A stretch of DNA of 64,000 bases, taken from NCBI GenBank assembly GCA_020637435.1, contig JACJVW010000001.1:718210-782209 (forward strand). Reading direction: 5' to 3'. The translations under genes were made by a program, and so were the position numbers. Shown here piece by piece: positions 1 through 9,038 of the stretch. This DNA is from Candidatus Woesearchaeota archaeon (GTDB taxonomy: Archaea; Nanobdellota; Nanobdellia; Woesearchaeales; JACJVW01). The notes under the pieces were generated by a model. The model saw nothing but the letters and a program-made list of their open reading frames with translations. It searched no databases and had not been told where the DNA came from. The number at the start of each line of letters is the position of its first letter. Within the stretch, counting starts at the first letter, position 1.

Positions 1-2
1 CT

Positions 3-1070
3 GTTGAAGGTTTGGAAGACACCGAGACAAACCTTCGCATGTATTTCCTCACTATGAAACGGCTTAACGAAGATGCAAGAACCCAGACCATCATTGACCG
101 CATCATTGCTCATGACATAGGTCTTGAACGCCTAACGCAAATAAAAGAGACCTATGGAGAAACCTTCGAGGAATACTACATCGCACTGCCTTTTCCAAAA
201 AGATACGCGATTCTTGCGGGAAAAGTGCTGACCATCGCAAGCGTTCTGCAAGAACCCACCAACGATGACCTTGAAGAACACATCGAGAATGCGCTCTCAC
301 GCTTGAGCATACCTCCTGTTGAGCAAATCTCCTCAGTAAGGATGAGTTCTCTGCCACGCTTCCGCATAGATGAGGACTACGCGCTAAGCCAAATGTCCCA
401 GATGAAAGAAGACGCAAAAAATCTCATCAGCACCTGCAAAGGCGAAGAGCGCGTAGAGCAGTGCGTGCAGGACAATCTCCCAAAAGACTGGCAGACCGGA
501 AGCACCTGCGCAACCGTTTTTGACAAAGCGATAGCGTACATCGACCAATGCGCATCCGCCATCAATCCACCCTGCAATTGTTTCTATGACTCTATCAAAC
601 AGGACGAAACCATTACATTCACAAACACTGACGGCGGCATTCGTGTCGCTGTTGGAAGAGAAGCTTCCACCCTCGCGGGAGTACGGCTTGAGGAACCCTC
701 CATTGTTTTCAACGAAGATACCATGGACTGGCTAAGTCTCCCCATCATCGGTGATGACCAGAAATTCATTGGCAATCTGGGAAGCGGAAAGATTGGCTTT
801 GTTGACAAAGGAACCTCCGGGTGTAAATATCCTGATACAAAAATAGTCAGATTCTGTGCAGACACAGGACAAACCATCACTCATGTAGCAGGTAGCGAGA
901 TACGCGAAGAGCAACTCATCTATCGTTTTGCGCTTGATTTTAGGGATGTTCAGGAGGGGCCTTACACCTTTGGTGAGACCGTTCCCACTGATGGTCATGC
1001 ATTAGTCATAACCAAAATTGTTACACAGCAGGACCAACTCAATGCAGTAACAGGGGTGGCTGGACAATGA
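3..1070 (+). CDS. Uncharacterised protein, 5' end cut by window
   Basis: The reading frame is open to the left edge, so the N-terminus is missing; the TTG at position 12 is only the first possible start in view. The visible part is mostly helical at first. A cysteine-rich patch follows at about residues 140-195 (Cys spaced as TCK, QCVQ, STCAT, DQCAS, PPCNCF), then a beta-rich C-terminal half. I do not recognise the family. The patch could carry disulphides in an exported protein, which would fit the secreted protein encoded directly downstream. The stop overlaps the next ATG (ATGA), so the two genes are probably translated together. No function is assigned. Confidence 0.6.
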   Translation, partial: VEGLEDTETNLRMYFLTMKRLNEDARTQTIIDRIIAHDIGLERLTQIKETYGETFEEYYIALPFPKRYAILAGKVLTIASVLQEPTNDDLEEHIENALSRLSIPPVEQISSVRMSSLPRFRIDEDYALSQMSQMKEDAKNLISTCKGEERVEQCVQDNLPKDWQTGSTCATVFDKAIAYIDQCASAINPPCNCFYDSIKQDETITFTNTDGGIRVAVGREASTLAGVRLEEPSIVFNEDTMDWLSLPIIGDDQKFIGNLGSGKIGFVDKGTSGCKYPDTKIVRFCADTGQTITHVAGSEIREEQLIYRFALDFRDVQEGPYTFGETVPTDGHALVITKIVTQQDQLNAVTGVAGQ

Positions 1071-1975
1071 AACTGCTCACAACCCTCCTAGCCGTTCTAC
1101 TTATCCTGCCCTCAGTAGCAGCTATCTGTGAAGACATGCAGTACGCGCAGTATCCTCTTTCGCCTGAGCTCTACAGGTTCTATCTCTACGACCATCGGGC
1201 AATTGACGTAACACTTCCAGAATTTCAATCGGAGAATCCAACAATCACTCTGGGACAGCAAATCTGTCTGCCAAAAAAGATTTCAAACAAACTTTCCTTA
1301 AGCGAAGGTGAGACCATCATCAACCTTTGGCAGTTCTATGGTGCGCCCCGCGGTTACTCTCTAAGCGAGACCGCTCTAAAAATTCTAGACAAGCAAGACC
1401 CAACAACCGCTGCACTCTACCGTTCATCTCCCGGGCGCTTTGACCCTTACTCCTTTTCAGTTCAGCATCCGCTAAATACCGGCACTCTCGATTGGGAAGG
1501 AGCACCACTACCGCCACAACAAAACGAAAACGTTTTGCAGGTCATCGATACCAAAATTTTACCCAGTACGCTAATCGATGAACTCATCCTTGATGACCTT
1601 CAAGGCATCCAAAGGGAATACTCGGTAAGCGAAGAATTCATCGAGCTCATCACCAATCTTGCTGTACAAAGGACAAACAGTGGTGTCGACATTCGTGTAA
1701 TTGTCCTTGAGACGTCCTTCCTTGATGAAAGCTCCATCTCCTACAATGCCATTGCAGCGTCCGCATTCGAGAGAAAATTCAAGGACCGTGAACGTAAGCA
1801 GGCAGTAGTTGTCCTTGAGCGCGACAGAGCAATTTCTGTAGTCTATAATCCTGACCTCTTCGATGAAGAAATCATCAACAGGGAGGTTGCCTACGCAACA
1901 GACCTTCTAGAACTCGGCGATAGCAGTCTCAACATATTAAAGAGCGTAACACAGGGGATAGTCGATGCGTCGTGA
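1067..1975 (+). CDS. Secreted protein of unknown function
   Basis: This 302-residue protein starts with a clear Sec signal peptide: Lys at position 3, a run of Leu/Val/Ile, and AIC just after a likely SVAA cleavage site. The middle contains an ITLGQQICLP stretch that looks like a short LysM-type or Cys-containing segment. The last 130 residues alternate helix and strand, with IRVIVLETS, then an AVVVLERD strand and a VVYNPDLF strand. That layout is reminiscent of TPM-type domains, but the match is by eye only. The gene overlaps its upstream neighbour by 4 bases and the DUF99 gene by 11 bases, so the three look like one operon. It probably acts at the cell surface. Confidence 0.6.
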   Translation: MKLLTTLLAVLLILPSVAAICEDMQYAQYPLSPELYRFYLYDHRAIDVTLPEFQSENPTITLGQQICLPKKISNKLSLSEGETIINLWQFYGAPRGYSLSETALKILDKQDPTTAALYRSSPGRFDPYSFSVQHPLNTGTLDWEGAPLPPQQNENVLQVIDTKILPSTLIDELILDDLQGIQREYSVSEEFIELITNLAVQRTNSGVDIRVIVLETSFLDESSISYNAIAASAFERKFKDRERKQAVVVLERDRAISVVYNPDLFDEEIINREVAYATDLLELGDSSLNILKSVTQGIVDAS

Positions 1976-2525
1976 ACTGCGAGTTATTGGCATTGACGAT
2001 GGTCCTTTCGATAAATTCAAAGTGAAAAGCACCTTGCTGGTAGGCACCTATTTTCGAGGAGGGCAGGTACTTGACGGTATCCTCTCAACTAAAGTACGCA
2101 TTGACGGTGCCAACGCTAACCTAAAGATAGCCGATATGGTGAATAGTTCTAAATTCAAAAAAGACCTTCGTGCAATCCTCCTTGGAGGCATCACGGTCGG
2201 CGGTTTTAACATCATCGACATCATCAAATTATACCACGCCACTCATGTTCCAATCATCGTATTCCTTAGAAAACGACCAAACATAACAAAATTTAAGGCA
2301 ACCCTTCGCAACCTGGGTATGGAAAAGAAAACCCTTGCAGTCGACCACGCGGGACCGCTGCACAAAGTAAACAACAACTTCTACCAGTATGCGGGCATCA
2401 CGGCAGAAGAAGCCGCTCAGATAATCAGCCTCACGACCACCAACGCAGAAATCCCCGAACCCTTGCGCTTAGCGCACATCATCGCAGCAGGTATTGTACG
2501 TGGAGAATCCTACGGAAACGCGTAA
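1965..2525 (+). CDS. DUF99 family protein (endonuclease V-like fold)
   Basis: The 186-residue protein matches the archaeal DUF99/UPF0215 family over its whole length. It opens with IGIDDGPF, followed by LVGTYFRGG..LDG and a conserved LLGGITVGGFNIID segment. The C-terminal part has RLAHIIAAGIVRGESYG, typical of the family. DUF99 proteins share a fold with endonuclease V; the early Asp residues (IGIDDG) sit where a metal ligand would be expected. The biological role is not established. The ATG start overlaps the upstream gene by 11 bases. A GTPase gene converges on it from the other side. Confidence 0.88.
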   Translation: MRRELRVIGIDDGPFDKFKVKSTLLVGTYFRGGQVLDGILSTKVRIDGANANLKIADMVNSSKFKKDLRAILLGGITVGGFNIIDIIKLYHATHVPIIVFLRKRPNITKFKATLRNLGMEKKTLAVDHAGPLHKVNNNFYQYAGITAEEAAQIISLTTTNAEIPEPLRLAHIIAAGIVRGESYGNA

Positions 2526-2582
2526 GGCAATACTGCAATATCGCGAAAAAAAGGGGTATACTGCAAAGATGCCAGCCCACAT

Positions 2583-3335
2583 TCAGAACTCAAGGTCGTA
2601 ATTCTTATTCAACTTACCCTTCTGCCAATCATCAATGACCTTGTTCCCTGCTCGTTTAAGATCTGGTAATCCTCCTTTAGCCAGAAAAGAGAACTTCTCA
2701 GCTATCTCAGTAAGCATATCTTCCTCGTCTTCCGAGTCGTTAATACCATATGACTCAAGCACGGCATCACGCTGTGCTACGATCAGCGAAAGTGCGACAA
2801 ACTCTGGGTCCTTAATCTGATGGATGCTCTTCGCACCAATCAGTGCATGTTTCGCCTCATCGGATTCCTTAAAAGCAAGCACACCGGGAGTATCAAGGAT
2901 CTGTATCCTGTTGTCTATCCTGACTTTTTGGAGTCCTTTAGTGTAACCGGACACGCTGCTCGTTTTCGCAGCTTTCTTGCCTTTGAGCGCATTGATCACA
3001 GAACTCTTCCCTGTATTCGGGTAGCCGATAACGCCGACAACAACCTCCCTTTCAGGAGCGTACCGCAGGATCCTCTCACGAAGCATAGTCATGCCGTACA
3101 TCTTCTTCGTCGACACAAAAACAGATGGCTTTAGTTTTTTCTTCCATGCTTCCGCATGCCCTTGGCTGACCAGGTCGCACTTATTCAGTACATAGATGAG
3201 CTGTTTTCCTGACTTCTCAACCTTCCGTTCAAGCTCCTCATTACGTGAGATATCAGGGACACGTGCGTCAAGCACTTCGAGGATGATGTCTGATCGTGCG
3301 ATGACCTCGTGGATCACATTCCAGAACTGCGCCAT
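2583..3335 (-). CDS. Circularly permuted GTPase (YlqF/Nog2-like)
   Basis: The 250-residue protein has its GTPase motifs in permuted order: G4 NKCD at residues 51-54, then SVFVSTKK (G5-like), then the Walker A/G1 GYPNTGKSS at 104-112, G2 around SGYTKG at 129-134 and G3 DTPG at 148-151. This order defines the YlqF/RbgA/Nog1-2/Lsg1 class, whose characterised members help assemble the large ribosomal subunit. After the GTPase core comes a C-terminal helical domain of about 90 residues, as in that family. A TATA-like box at about 3358-3368 lies 25-30 bp before the ATG, so the mRNA is probably leaderless. It converges with DUF99. Confidence 0.9.
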   Translation of the reverse strand: MAQFWNVIHEVIARSDIILEVLDARVPDISRNEELERKVEKSGKQLIYVLNKCDLVSQGHAEAWKKKLKPSVFVSTKKMYGMTMLRERILRYAPEREVVVGVIGYPNTGKSSVINALKGKKAAKTSSVSGYTKGLQKVRIDNRIQILDTPGVLAFKESDEAKHALIGAKSIHQIKDPEFVALSLIVAQRDAVLESYGINDSEDEEDMLTEIAEKFSFLAKGGLPDLKRAGNKVIDDWQKGKLNKNYDLEF

Positions 3336-3426
3336 AAAAGCCGTAAAAGATCCCCCTTAATAAAAAGCTTACCAATGTAGTTCCCACTCTACATAAGAAC
3401 TTCCTTTGTAGCGCCGAAGACAATAG

Positions 3427-5337
3427 TTAGAGCTCAACCTTGACCACGTCGCGATCAAGTTTTGCTATAGAATCACTCGCCAATTGACGCAGTTCCTCAG
3501 TCATGCTTGCTTTCTTAAGCTGTCTAAGCAGATCGATGGATTGTCTGAACAATCTAATGAGGTCGCCTTCTTCAAGAGTACTGTACTCGAACAGTTCTTC
3601 GAACGTAGCACCATTGGCCCAGGCCTTAGTGATGCGGATGACATTATTCAGATGTCTCTTGTTAAGATTCTTCATCACATACTGGTTGTTCGAAAGTTTC
3701 TTGAAGATCCTGTCCGAAGTAGGAAACTCCTTGCGTATACCATAGAACCTGTCACCTCTGCGACCCTCATAGGCTATGGCGACCACGACAAGAAGGGCTT
3801 CCATATCACTAAGCCGTTTGTAAAGGTCAGTCGCGAAGATCTCTGCGATAAGGATCTCATTTGCATAGATATGCCGCACGAACCATCCTTTCTCGGTAAG
3901 TTCATCATTTTTCACATAACCCATTTTTTCAAGCATGCGCTTCTTATGGTTCCAGCTCGCAAGGATTCTTACCTGTTTGCTGCCCTGCTTACGAAGGAAA
4001 TAGTCGAAATTGCTTTTTAGGATAGTCTCTATCTCTGAATCATCGTGGTTATTGATGAGGTTGATGATAGTATTGATGGAAAGTTTGAATTGAGAGATGA
4101 TAGGTTCCCGGTCCGCTTCGCTGAACTGCCTGATCTTCTCAAGACTGTCGCTTCGTCTATCGTACACGATTATTGATGTGCCTTCTTTATCGATGCCACG
4201 ACGCCCAGCCCGCCCAGCCATCTGGAAATACTCTTTTGAATTGAAGTATCGAAAACTGATGCCGTCGAACTTCTGCACGGCGTTGAAGCAGACGGTCTTC
4301 GCGGGCATGTTGATCCCTACCGCAAAAGTCTCGGTTGCGTACAGCACTTTGATAAGTCCCTCCGCAAAAAGGTGTTCTACTACATTCTTAAGGTCCGGCA
4401 GCATACCTGCATGGTGGTATGCTATTCCTTTATTGATGACTGCACGAAGTGATTGAGCGCTCTGCATCCTTTTAAGATCGGGCTTCATATACCTGCTATA
4501 GATCTCAGTGATCCTCTGCTTCTGTTCCTGGCCGGGAAAATCGAATGCTTTGGCAAGCTCTCTGGCTTTAGCCTCACAGTTCTTCCTGGAGAATACGAAG
4601 AATATCGCGGGTAGTCCAAACGATCTGATGTCTCTGATAAGGTCAACATGGGATGCAAGCTTTTCCCTGTGCTTCTTTCTCTGCTTTCCTCTGGGCGGCG
4701 CAAGTCTTGGATCGTCAAGCGTCTCTTCCAGCTCATCTGCGGTGCAGATACCTATGTGCGCATCATAGAAAAGATGCGTCAGCGGGACCGCGCGCTTATC
4801 ATACCTCACCACATCCACATCATGGTCCTTTATTGATGCAATCCAGTCAGCAAACTGTCGTGCGTTAGGGATAGTGGCAGACAAACATAGAAAACGCACA
4901 TGCTCTCCTGAAAAGATTAGGCTCTCTTCCCAGACTACGCCTCTCTCAATATCGTTGATAAAGTGGATCTCATCAAAGACAATATACGACAAGTCCTGGA
5001 GCATAGGGTCATTCACCATAAGCATATTCCGGTAGATCTCGGTAGTCATAACCACCACAGGGGCGGTGGGATTGATGACTACGTCACCTGTCATAATCCC
5101 TACCTTCTCTTCACCATAGGAGGCCTTGAAATCCTTATACTTCTGGTTTGTAAGCGCCTTAATCGGTGCTGTATAGAACACTCGTTTGCCTGCTTCCATA
5201 CTCATATCAATTACATAATCAGCAATGAGAGTCTTACCGGTTCCGGTTGCAGCACTAACTACAACACTATGGTTCCGCTCCAGGCTCTCGATAGCCTCAA
5301 CCTGGAACTTATCCAGCGTATATCCCTTATACTCCAT
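3427..5337 (-). CDS. Ski2/Mtr4-like DEAD-box helicase
   Basis: A superfamily 2 helicase of 636 residues. Walker A ATGTGKT is at residues 30-36, DEIH (motif II) at 122-125, SATI (motif III) at 153-156, and motif VI QMAGRAGRRG lies about two thirds along. The arrangement and the MPAKTV motif before the Gly-rich loop match the Ski2/Mtr4/Hel308 clade. It is shorter than Mtr4 and has no arch insertion. The probable role is RNA (or nucleic acid) unwinding linked to RNA turnover. A TTG six bases upstream is also in frame, but the ATG at 5337 is preferred: a TATA box at about 5362-5371 puts transcription start at about 5340, giving an essentially leaderless mRNA. Confidence 0.9.
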   Translation of the reverse strand: MEYKGYTLDKFQVEAIESLERNHSVVVSAATGTGKTLIADYVIDMSMEAGKRVFYTAPIKALTNQKYKDFKASYGEEKVGIMTGDVVINPTAPVVVMTTEIYRNMLMVNDPMLQDLSYIVFDEIHFINDIERGVVWEESLIFSGEHVRFLCLSATIPNARQFADWIASIKDHDVDVVRYDKRAVPLTHLFYDAHIGICTADELEETLDDPRLAPPRGKQRKKHREKLASHVDLIRDIRSFGLPAIFFVFSRKNCEAKARELAKAFDFPGQEQKQRITEIYSRYMKPDLKRMQSAQSLRAVINKGIAYHHAGMLPDLKNVVEHLFAEGLIKVLYATETFAVGINMPAKTVCFNAVQKFDGISFRYFNSKEYFQMAGRAGRRGIDKEGTSIIVYDRRSDSLEKIRQFSEADREPIISQFKLSINTIINLINNHDDSEIETILKSNFDYFLRKQGSKQVRILASWNHKKRMLEKMGYVKNDELTEKGWFVRHIYANEILIAEIFATDLYKRLSDMEALLVVVAIAYEGRRGDRFYGIRKEFPTSDRIFKKLSNNQYVMKNLNKRHLNNVIRITKAWANGATFEELFEYSTLEEGDLIRLFRQSIDLLRQLKKASMTEELRQLASDSIAKLDRDVVKVEL

Positions 5338-5361
5338 ACTCAAATGTATGCCGTCCAGTCT

Positions 5362-5371
5362 ATTTAAAACC
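5362..5371 (-). promoter_or_regulatory. TATA box of the helicase gene
   Basis: On the minus strand the bases read TTTTAAATAG. The box centre is about 27 bp upstream of the helicase ATG, as in archaeal leaderless promoters. Confidence 0.55.
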
Positions 5372-5570
5372 CCGCATTACATGACAATAGTGTGGTACAA
5401 AGAAACACTCTTTTTCTGTACATCTCCCGATTCTCAGGGTGTCTCTTCTATAAGCTCCCTCAAATGCTAGAAACCACTCCAAGAACAGCAAAAAACTCCT
5501 AAAGCCTTCTAAACAACTTTATCACATGGCAAATGCCTGTCTACGTTCTTTATCTAAAACGAAGCATAAT

Positions 5571-5580
5571 TTTATATATC
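5571..5580 (+). promoter_or_regulatory. TATA box deciding the ABC ATPase start
   Basis: TTTATATATC lies about 26 bp upstream of the ATG at 5602, so transcription would begin at or next to that codon. A longer in-frame start at 5533 would sit upstream of this promoter and is therefore unlikely. The rest of the 5344-5570 stretch shows no gene. Confidence 0.65.
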
Positions 5581-5601
5581 TCGACAACGGAATTTCGCCT
5601 A

Positions 5602-6804
5602 ATGATTAGTCTCAAGTCTCATAAGGGCGATATTGATAAGGCTCTTGACGATGCTGACCTTATCCAGAAGAGTATCAAAAGCATCTCTGAATACGTCTTT
5701 AAGCAGATGGAATCGGGCCTTTCAGAGAAGCATGCGCTTCAGATGCTCCATGAGCGTCATCTGGACGATCAGATTATCGAAAAAATCATGGCTGCTGCTA
5801 AGAAGATGCAGGATGAGAAAAAAGCGTCTGAAGTTGATATCCAGGACGTTGCGGGCAAATCAGCAATGAAAGTCCATGCGGTATCCAAAGCCTTCGGCGA
5901 AAATCAAGTGCTCAAAGAGGTCTCACTCGATATCAGCAAAGGAGACCTGGTCGGTATCATAGGGCTTTCCGGTTCAGGAAAGACAACTCTCCTAAGTATA
6001 CTCATCGGCTTGCTCCAACCTGAAGAGGGCGCTGTATACTTTAGGCATCCCTCACACGACAAGCTTCTGCCTGTGCTTGACAAGAAGCGTGAGATGACTA
6101 AGGTTTTCGGCTTCGCTCCTCAGGATCCGTCCTTTTACAGCAAGCTTACCGTTTGGGAGAACCTTGACCATTTCGGTTCACTCTACAACATTCATGCCCA
6201 CGACAGAAAAGAGACCATCACTTCTCTACTTGAACTGGTAGGCTTGGAAAATGCGCACAAAACCCTTGGGGAGAATCTCTCCGGCGGTATGCAGCGAAGA
6301 CTTGGTATAGCCTGTTCACTCATCCATAATCCAGAGGTGCTCATCCTGGACGAGCCGACCGCAGACCTTGACCCTGTCATGCGAAAGGAAATATGGAATC
6401 TCATCAAAGAAATTAACAACCATGGGCGCACAGTCATCCTGACTTCTCATTTTTTAAGTGAAGTAGAGGGTCTCTGCAATAAGATTGCCATTCTGCATGG
6501 TTCAAAGATTGTGGCGTATGGCACCCCTAATCAGCTCAAAGACGGCTACTCCAAGAACGAGGAGATTCGTCTTGAGACACATAAAGGGGACTACAAAGAC
6601 ATCATGAAGGCGCTCAAGGATCACAAATTGGACATTAAACAGATGGCCGTGCGTGATCATCGTCTGGTGCTATATGCGCCGCAGGCTGATAAGATGCTTA
6701 GGCAACTGCTCGGTATTCTGGAGAAACAGGGCGAGAAGATCGTCGACGTTGAGCTCAACAAACCTTCCCTAAACGAAGTGTTTGAGTCTATCGTGGTAAA
6801 ATAA
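5602..6804 (+). CDS. ABC transporter ATP-binding protein
   Basis: The 400-residue protein begins with a Lys/Glu-rich helical region of about 85 residues that is not part of a normal ABC domain. The ATPase domain follows: Walker A GLSGSGKTT at 121-129, Q-loop around FAPQD, signature LSGGMQRR at 226-233, Walker B VLILDEPT at 246-253, and an H-loop in ILTSHFLSE. A short C-terminal domain follows, as in ABC-2 drug/antibiotic or cell-surface exporters. It is followed 12 bp later by the permease gene, so the pair forms one exporter that works at the cytoplasmic membrane. The substrate is unknown. The start was chosen from the TATA box at 5571-5580. Confidence 0.9.
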   Translation: MISLKSHKGDIDKALDDADLIQKSIKSISEYVFKQMESGLSEKHALQMLHERHLDDQIIEKIMAAAKKMQDEKKASEVDIQDVAGKSAMKVHAVSKAFGENQVLKEVSLDISKGDLVGIIGLSGSGKTTLLSILIGLLQPEEGAVYFRHPSHDKLLPVLDKKREMTKVFGFAPQDPSFYSKLTVWENLDHFGSLYNIHAHDRKETITSLLELVGLENAHKTLGENLSGGMQRRLGIACSLIHNPEVLILDEPTADLDPVMRKEIWNLIKEINNHGRTVILTSHFLSEVEGLCNKIAILHGSKIVAYGTPNQLKDGYSKNEEIRLETHKGDYKDIMKALKDHKLDIKQMAVRDHRLVLYAPQADKMLRQLLGILEKQGEKIVDVELNKPSLNEVFESIVVK

Positions 6805-6816
6805 AGAGGTGGCTAC

Positions 6817-8529
6817 ATGGGTAGCGTACTACGTATCATCAAGAAGAATTTCAAACTACTGATGCGGTCAAGAAGTTCCGCGCTCATGATAATCCTTGGT
6901 CCTCTACTTGTTATTGCTCTGGTGGGGCTTGCTTTCAATAACTCCAATGCCTATGAAGTAGGGGTGGGGGTCTATTCTGAGTCCTATTCTGATGTATCAC
7001 AGGCCATCGTTGGCGCGCTTGAAGAGCAAAACTTCATGGTTCGCATGTATGGTGACATACTAACTTGTAAGCAAGGGGTACGACAGGGGGAAGTGAATTT
7101 ATGTATGGTCTTCTCACCCAGTATTGGTGTCTCTGCTGATATGGATAACTCCATATCTGTACACGTAGATTATTCGGAATACAATCTAGCGTGGATGGTT
7201 CTGGACCGTGTATCTAACAGCGTTAGTTCAACCTCTTCGAATCTCACCGCCGGTATGACTGATATTCTTCTCAACAAAATAGCTGCAACCCAGGCGGAAA
7301 TTGAGAAAGACAAAGCCGTTCTGGGCGAGCTTATTGAATACAACAAGCAGTCAGGAATCGGCCTAAGTGCGATAAAATCAAATATAGATAAAGAGGATGC
7401 AACCTTCTCTGTAGACAATATTGATACTGGTGCAATCTCCAGCACTTCTTCCGATATGCAGAATCGCCTAAATATTGTTGCAGATGAAGTCGAGAAAACT
7501 CTCCAATCCCTGCGTCTTACTATTACTGGTCTTGACATTAATGATTCTAAAAAGAAAGGCCCTCTTACGCTCATCAACCAGACTTTGGCCCGTACATTAA
7601 CTATGCGTGACCAGGTCTCCGGGAAAAACGAGGAAGTCCAATCAGCCCTCTCTGAGGTCCAGAATGGGCTGGCACAGGTTGAACTCCAAATGCGTTCGAT
7701 AGGCTCTCTTAACAGCCAATCTCAGCAGGAAATTGATACGCTCAAAGAAGTCCTTAAGGGTGAACTGCAGACAATAATGAAACTGCAAAAATCGTTTAAC
7801 ACGCTCACCAAAGATATCTCTTCCATTGAGGTAACCAATGCAGAATCTATAGCAGTTCCTATTCAGACCGTCATTGAGCCCATCACCTCTGAAAAGACAC
7901 ATTTCAACTATCTCTTCCCAAGTTTATTGGTCATGCTGCTCATGTTCGCAAGCATGCTCCTTTCATCTACTCTTGTGGTGATGGAGAAGACCTCTAAGGC
8001 ATTTATCCGAAACTTCATCACTCCTACTCCTGACATTATTTTCGTAATAGCGACATACTTAACGGGCTTAATCATTGTGGGGCTACAGCTCTTCGTCATT
8101 GTTCTAGTATCTGCATTCTTTATTGACCTGCCTTTTGATGTCGCTTTTGTGCCTGTAGTGGTAGTCTTGCTCGTTACGGCAACCTTCTTTATTTTACTTG
8201 GTATGTCTCTTGGTTATTTGTTCAAAAGAGAAGAGGCGGCAACCTTGACCTCCCTTTCACTAAGCAGTCTATTCCTTCTAGTGTCGGGTGTAATCTTGCC
8301 TATGGAGAGCATGCCTGCGGGTATTCGCGGAATTGCAGCCTACAATCCTTTCGTGCTCGCAGAAGGGGCATTAAAAAAAGTCCTTATCTTCGACCTTCAT
8401 TTTAGTGATGTCTCTTTTGGACTTTTCTTATTGCTTGCATATGGGATAATTATCTTTGTAGGTATTCTGTTCTTCCATACTTTGCTAAAGAAGGGGACTC
8501 TCTTGCCCAAGCCTAAGGTGAAGAAATAG
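6817..8529 (+). CDS. ABC-2 type transporter permease
   Basis: The 570-residue membrane protein has one N-terminal transmembrane segment (residues about 20-40, ALMIILGPLLVIALVG). A long external region of about 330 residues follows, much of it predicted helical or coiled coil with Gln, Ser and Leu repeats. Five or six transmembrane helices make up the last 200 residues. This is the ABC2_membrane_3 layout (one helix, large extracytoplasmic domain, helix bundle). A Shine-Dalgarno-like GAGGTGG precedes the ATG. It pairs with the ATPase gene just upstream. The long coiled external domain could reach into the surface layer. Substrate unknown. Confidence 0.87.
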   Translation: MGSVLRIIKKNFKLLMRSRSSALMIILGPLLVIALVGLAFNNSNAYEVGVGVYSESYSDVSQAIVGALEEQNFMVRMYGDILTCKQGVRQGEVNLCMVFSPSIGVSADMDNSISVHVDYSEYNLAWMVLDRVSNSVSSTSSNLTAGMTDILLNKIAATQAEIEKDKAVLGELIEYNKQSGIGLSAIKSNIDKEDATFSVDNIDTGAISSTSSDMQNRLNIVADEVEKTLQSLRLTITGLDINDSKKKGPLTLINQTLARTLTMRDQVSGKNEEVQSALSEVQNGLAQVELQMRSIGSLNSQSQQEIDTLKEVLKGELQTIMKLQKSFNTLTKDISSIEVTNAESIAVPIQTVIEPITSEKTHFNYLFPSLLVMLLMFASMLLSSTLVVMEKTSKAFIRNFITPTPDIIFVIATYLTGLIIVGLQLFVIVLVSAFFIDLPFDVAFVPVVVVLLVTATFFILLGMSLGYLFKREEAATLTSLSLSSLFLLVSGVILPMESMPAGIRGIAAYNPFVLAEGALKKVLIFDLHFSDVSFGLFLLLAYGIIIFVGILFFHTLLKKGTLLPKPKVKK

Positions 8530-9018
8530 ATGTATGTTATCTGCGTAACTGGCACGCCTGGTGCTGGTAAGACTACGTTGGCTAAGAAGCTGGCTAAGCA
8601 ATTCTCCTTTACTCACATCGACCTTACTGAATTGATAAAGCGGGAACGTCTTCATGATGGGTATGACAAAACAGCAAAATGCTATGATGTAGATACTGCC
8701 CGTTTAGGCAGATTCATAAAACAACACCTCACTTTTCTGGCTAAAAGTGCTTCTGGTGTGATCTTGGATGGTCATTTGTCTCACTATCTCTCTCCCAAAT
8801 CTGTGGACCTCTGCATTGTAGTCAAAGCCTCGCTTCCGTCTATTCGTTCACGCCTCAAAAAGCGTGGTTACGCTGACTCCAAGATACAGGATAACCTGTT
8901 CTGTGAGGCAGTGGATCTTTGTTACGCTGAGGCTCTAGAATCGGGACATGCTGTTCTGCTCTACTCCTCTGGGCTTCGGCCCCTATACAGCGAGATTAGG
9001 CGGTATCTGGCTATCTGA
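8530..9018 (+). CDS. Adenylate kinase, AK6/Fap7 family
   Basis: The 162-residue protein has a P-loop GTPGAGKTT at residues 8-16, a short NMP-binding segment with HIDLTELIK, and the DGHLSHYL motif typical of archaeal and eukaryotic AK6/Fap7. An LKKRGYADSKIQDN lid-type segment follows. Family members combine adenylate kinase and ATPase activity and act in small ribosomal subunit maturation. The ATG follows the permease stop with no gap, so it is co-transcribed with the exporter, although no functional link is obvious. The stop codon overlaps the first base of an AGGACATGTCCT palindrome at 9018-9029. Confidence 0.88.
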   Translation: MYVICVTGTPGAGKTTLAKKLAKQFSFTHIDLTELIKRERLHDGYDKTAKCYDVDTARLGRFIKQHLTFLAKSASGVILDGHLSHYLSPKSVDLCIVVKASLPSIRSRLKKRGYADSKIQDNLFCEAVDLCYAEALESGHAVLLYSSGLRPLYSEIRRYLAI

Positions 9019-9038
9019 GGACATGTCCTTGGCACGTC

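Noticed and set aside
103..417. Minus-strand frame of 104 codons opposite the first gene
   Set aside because: Shadow of the plus-strand gene, with many Arg/Ser/Cys codons and no recognisable domain.
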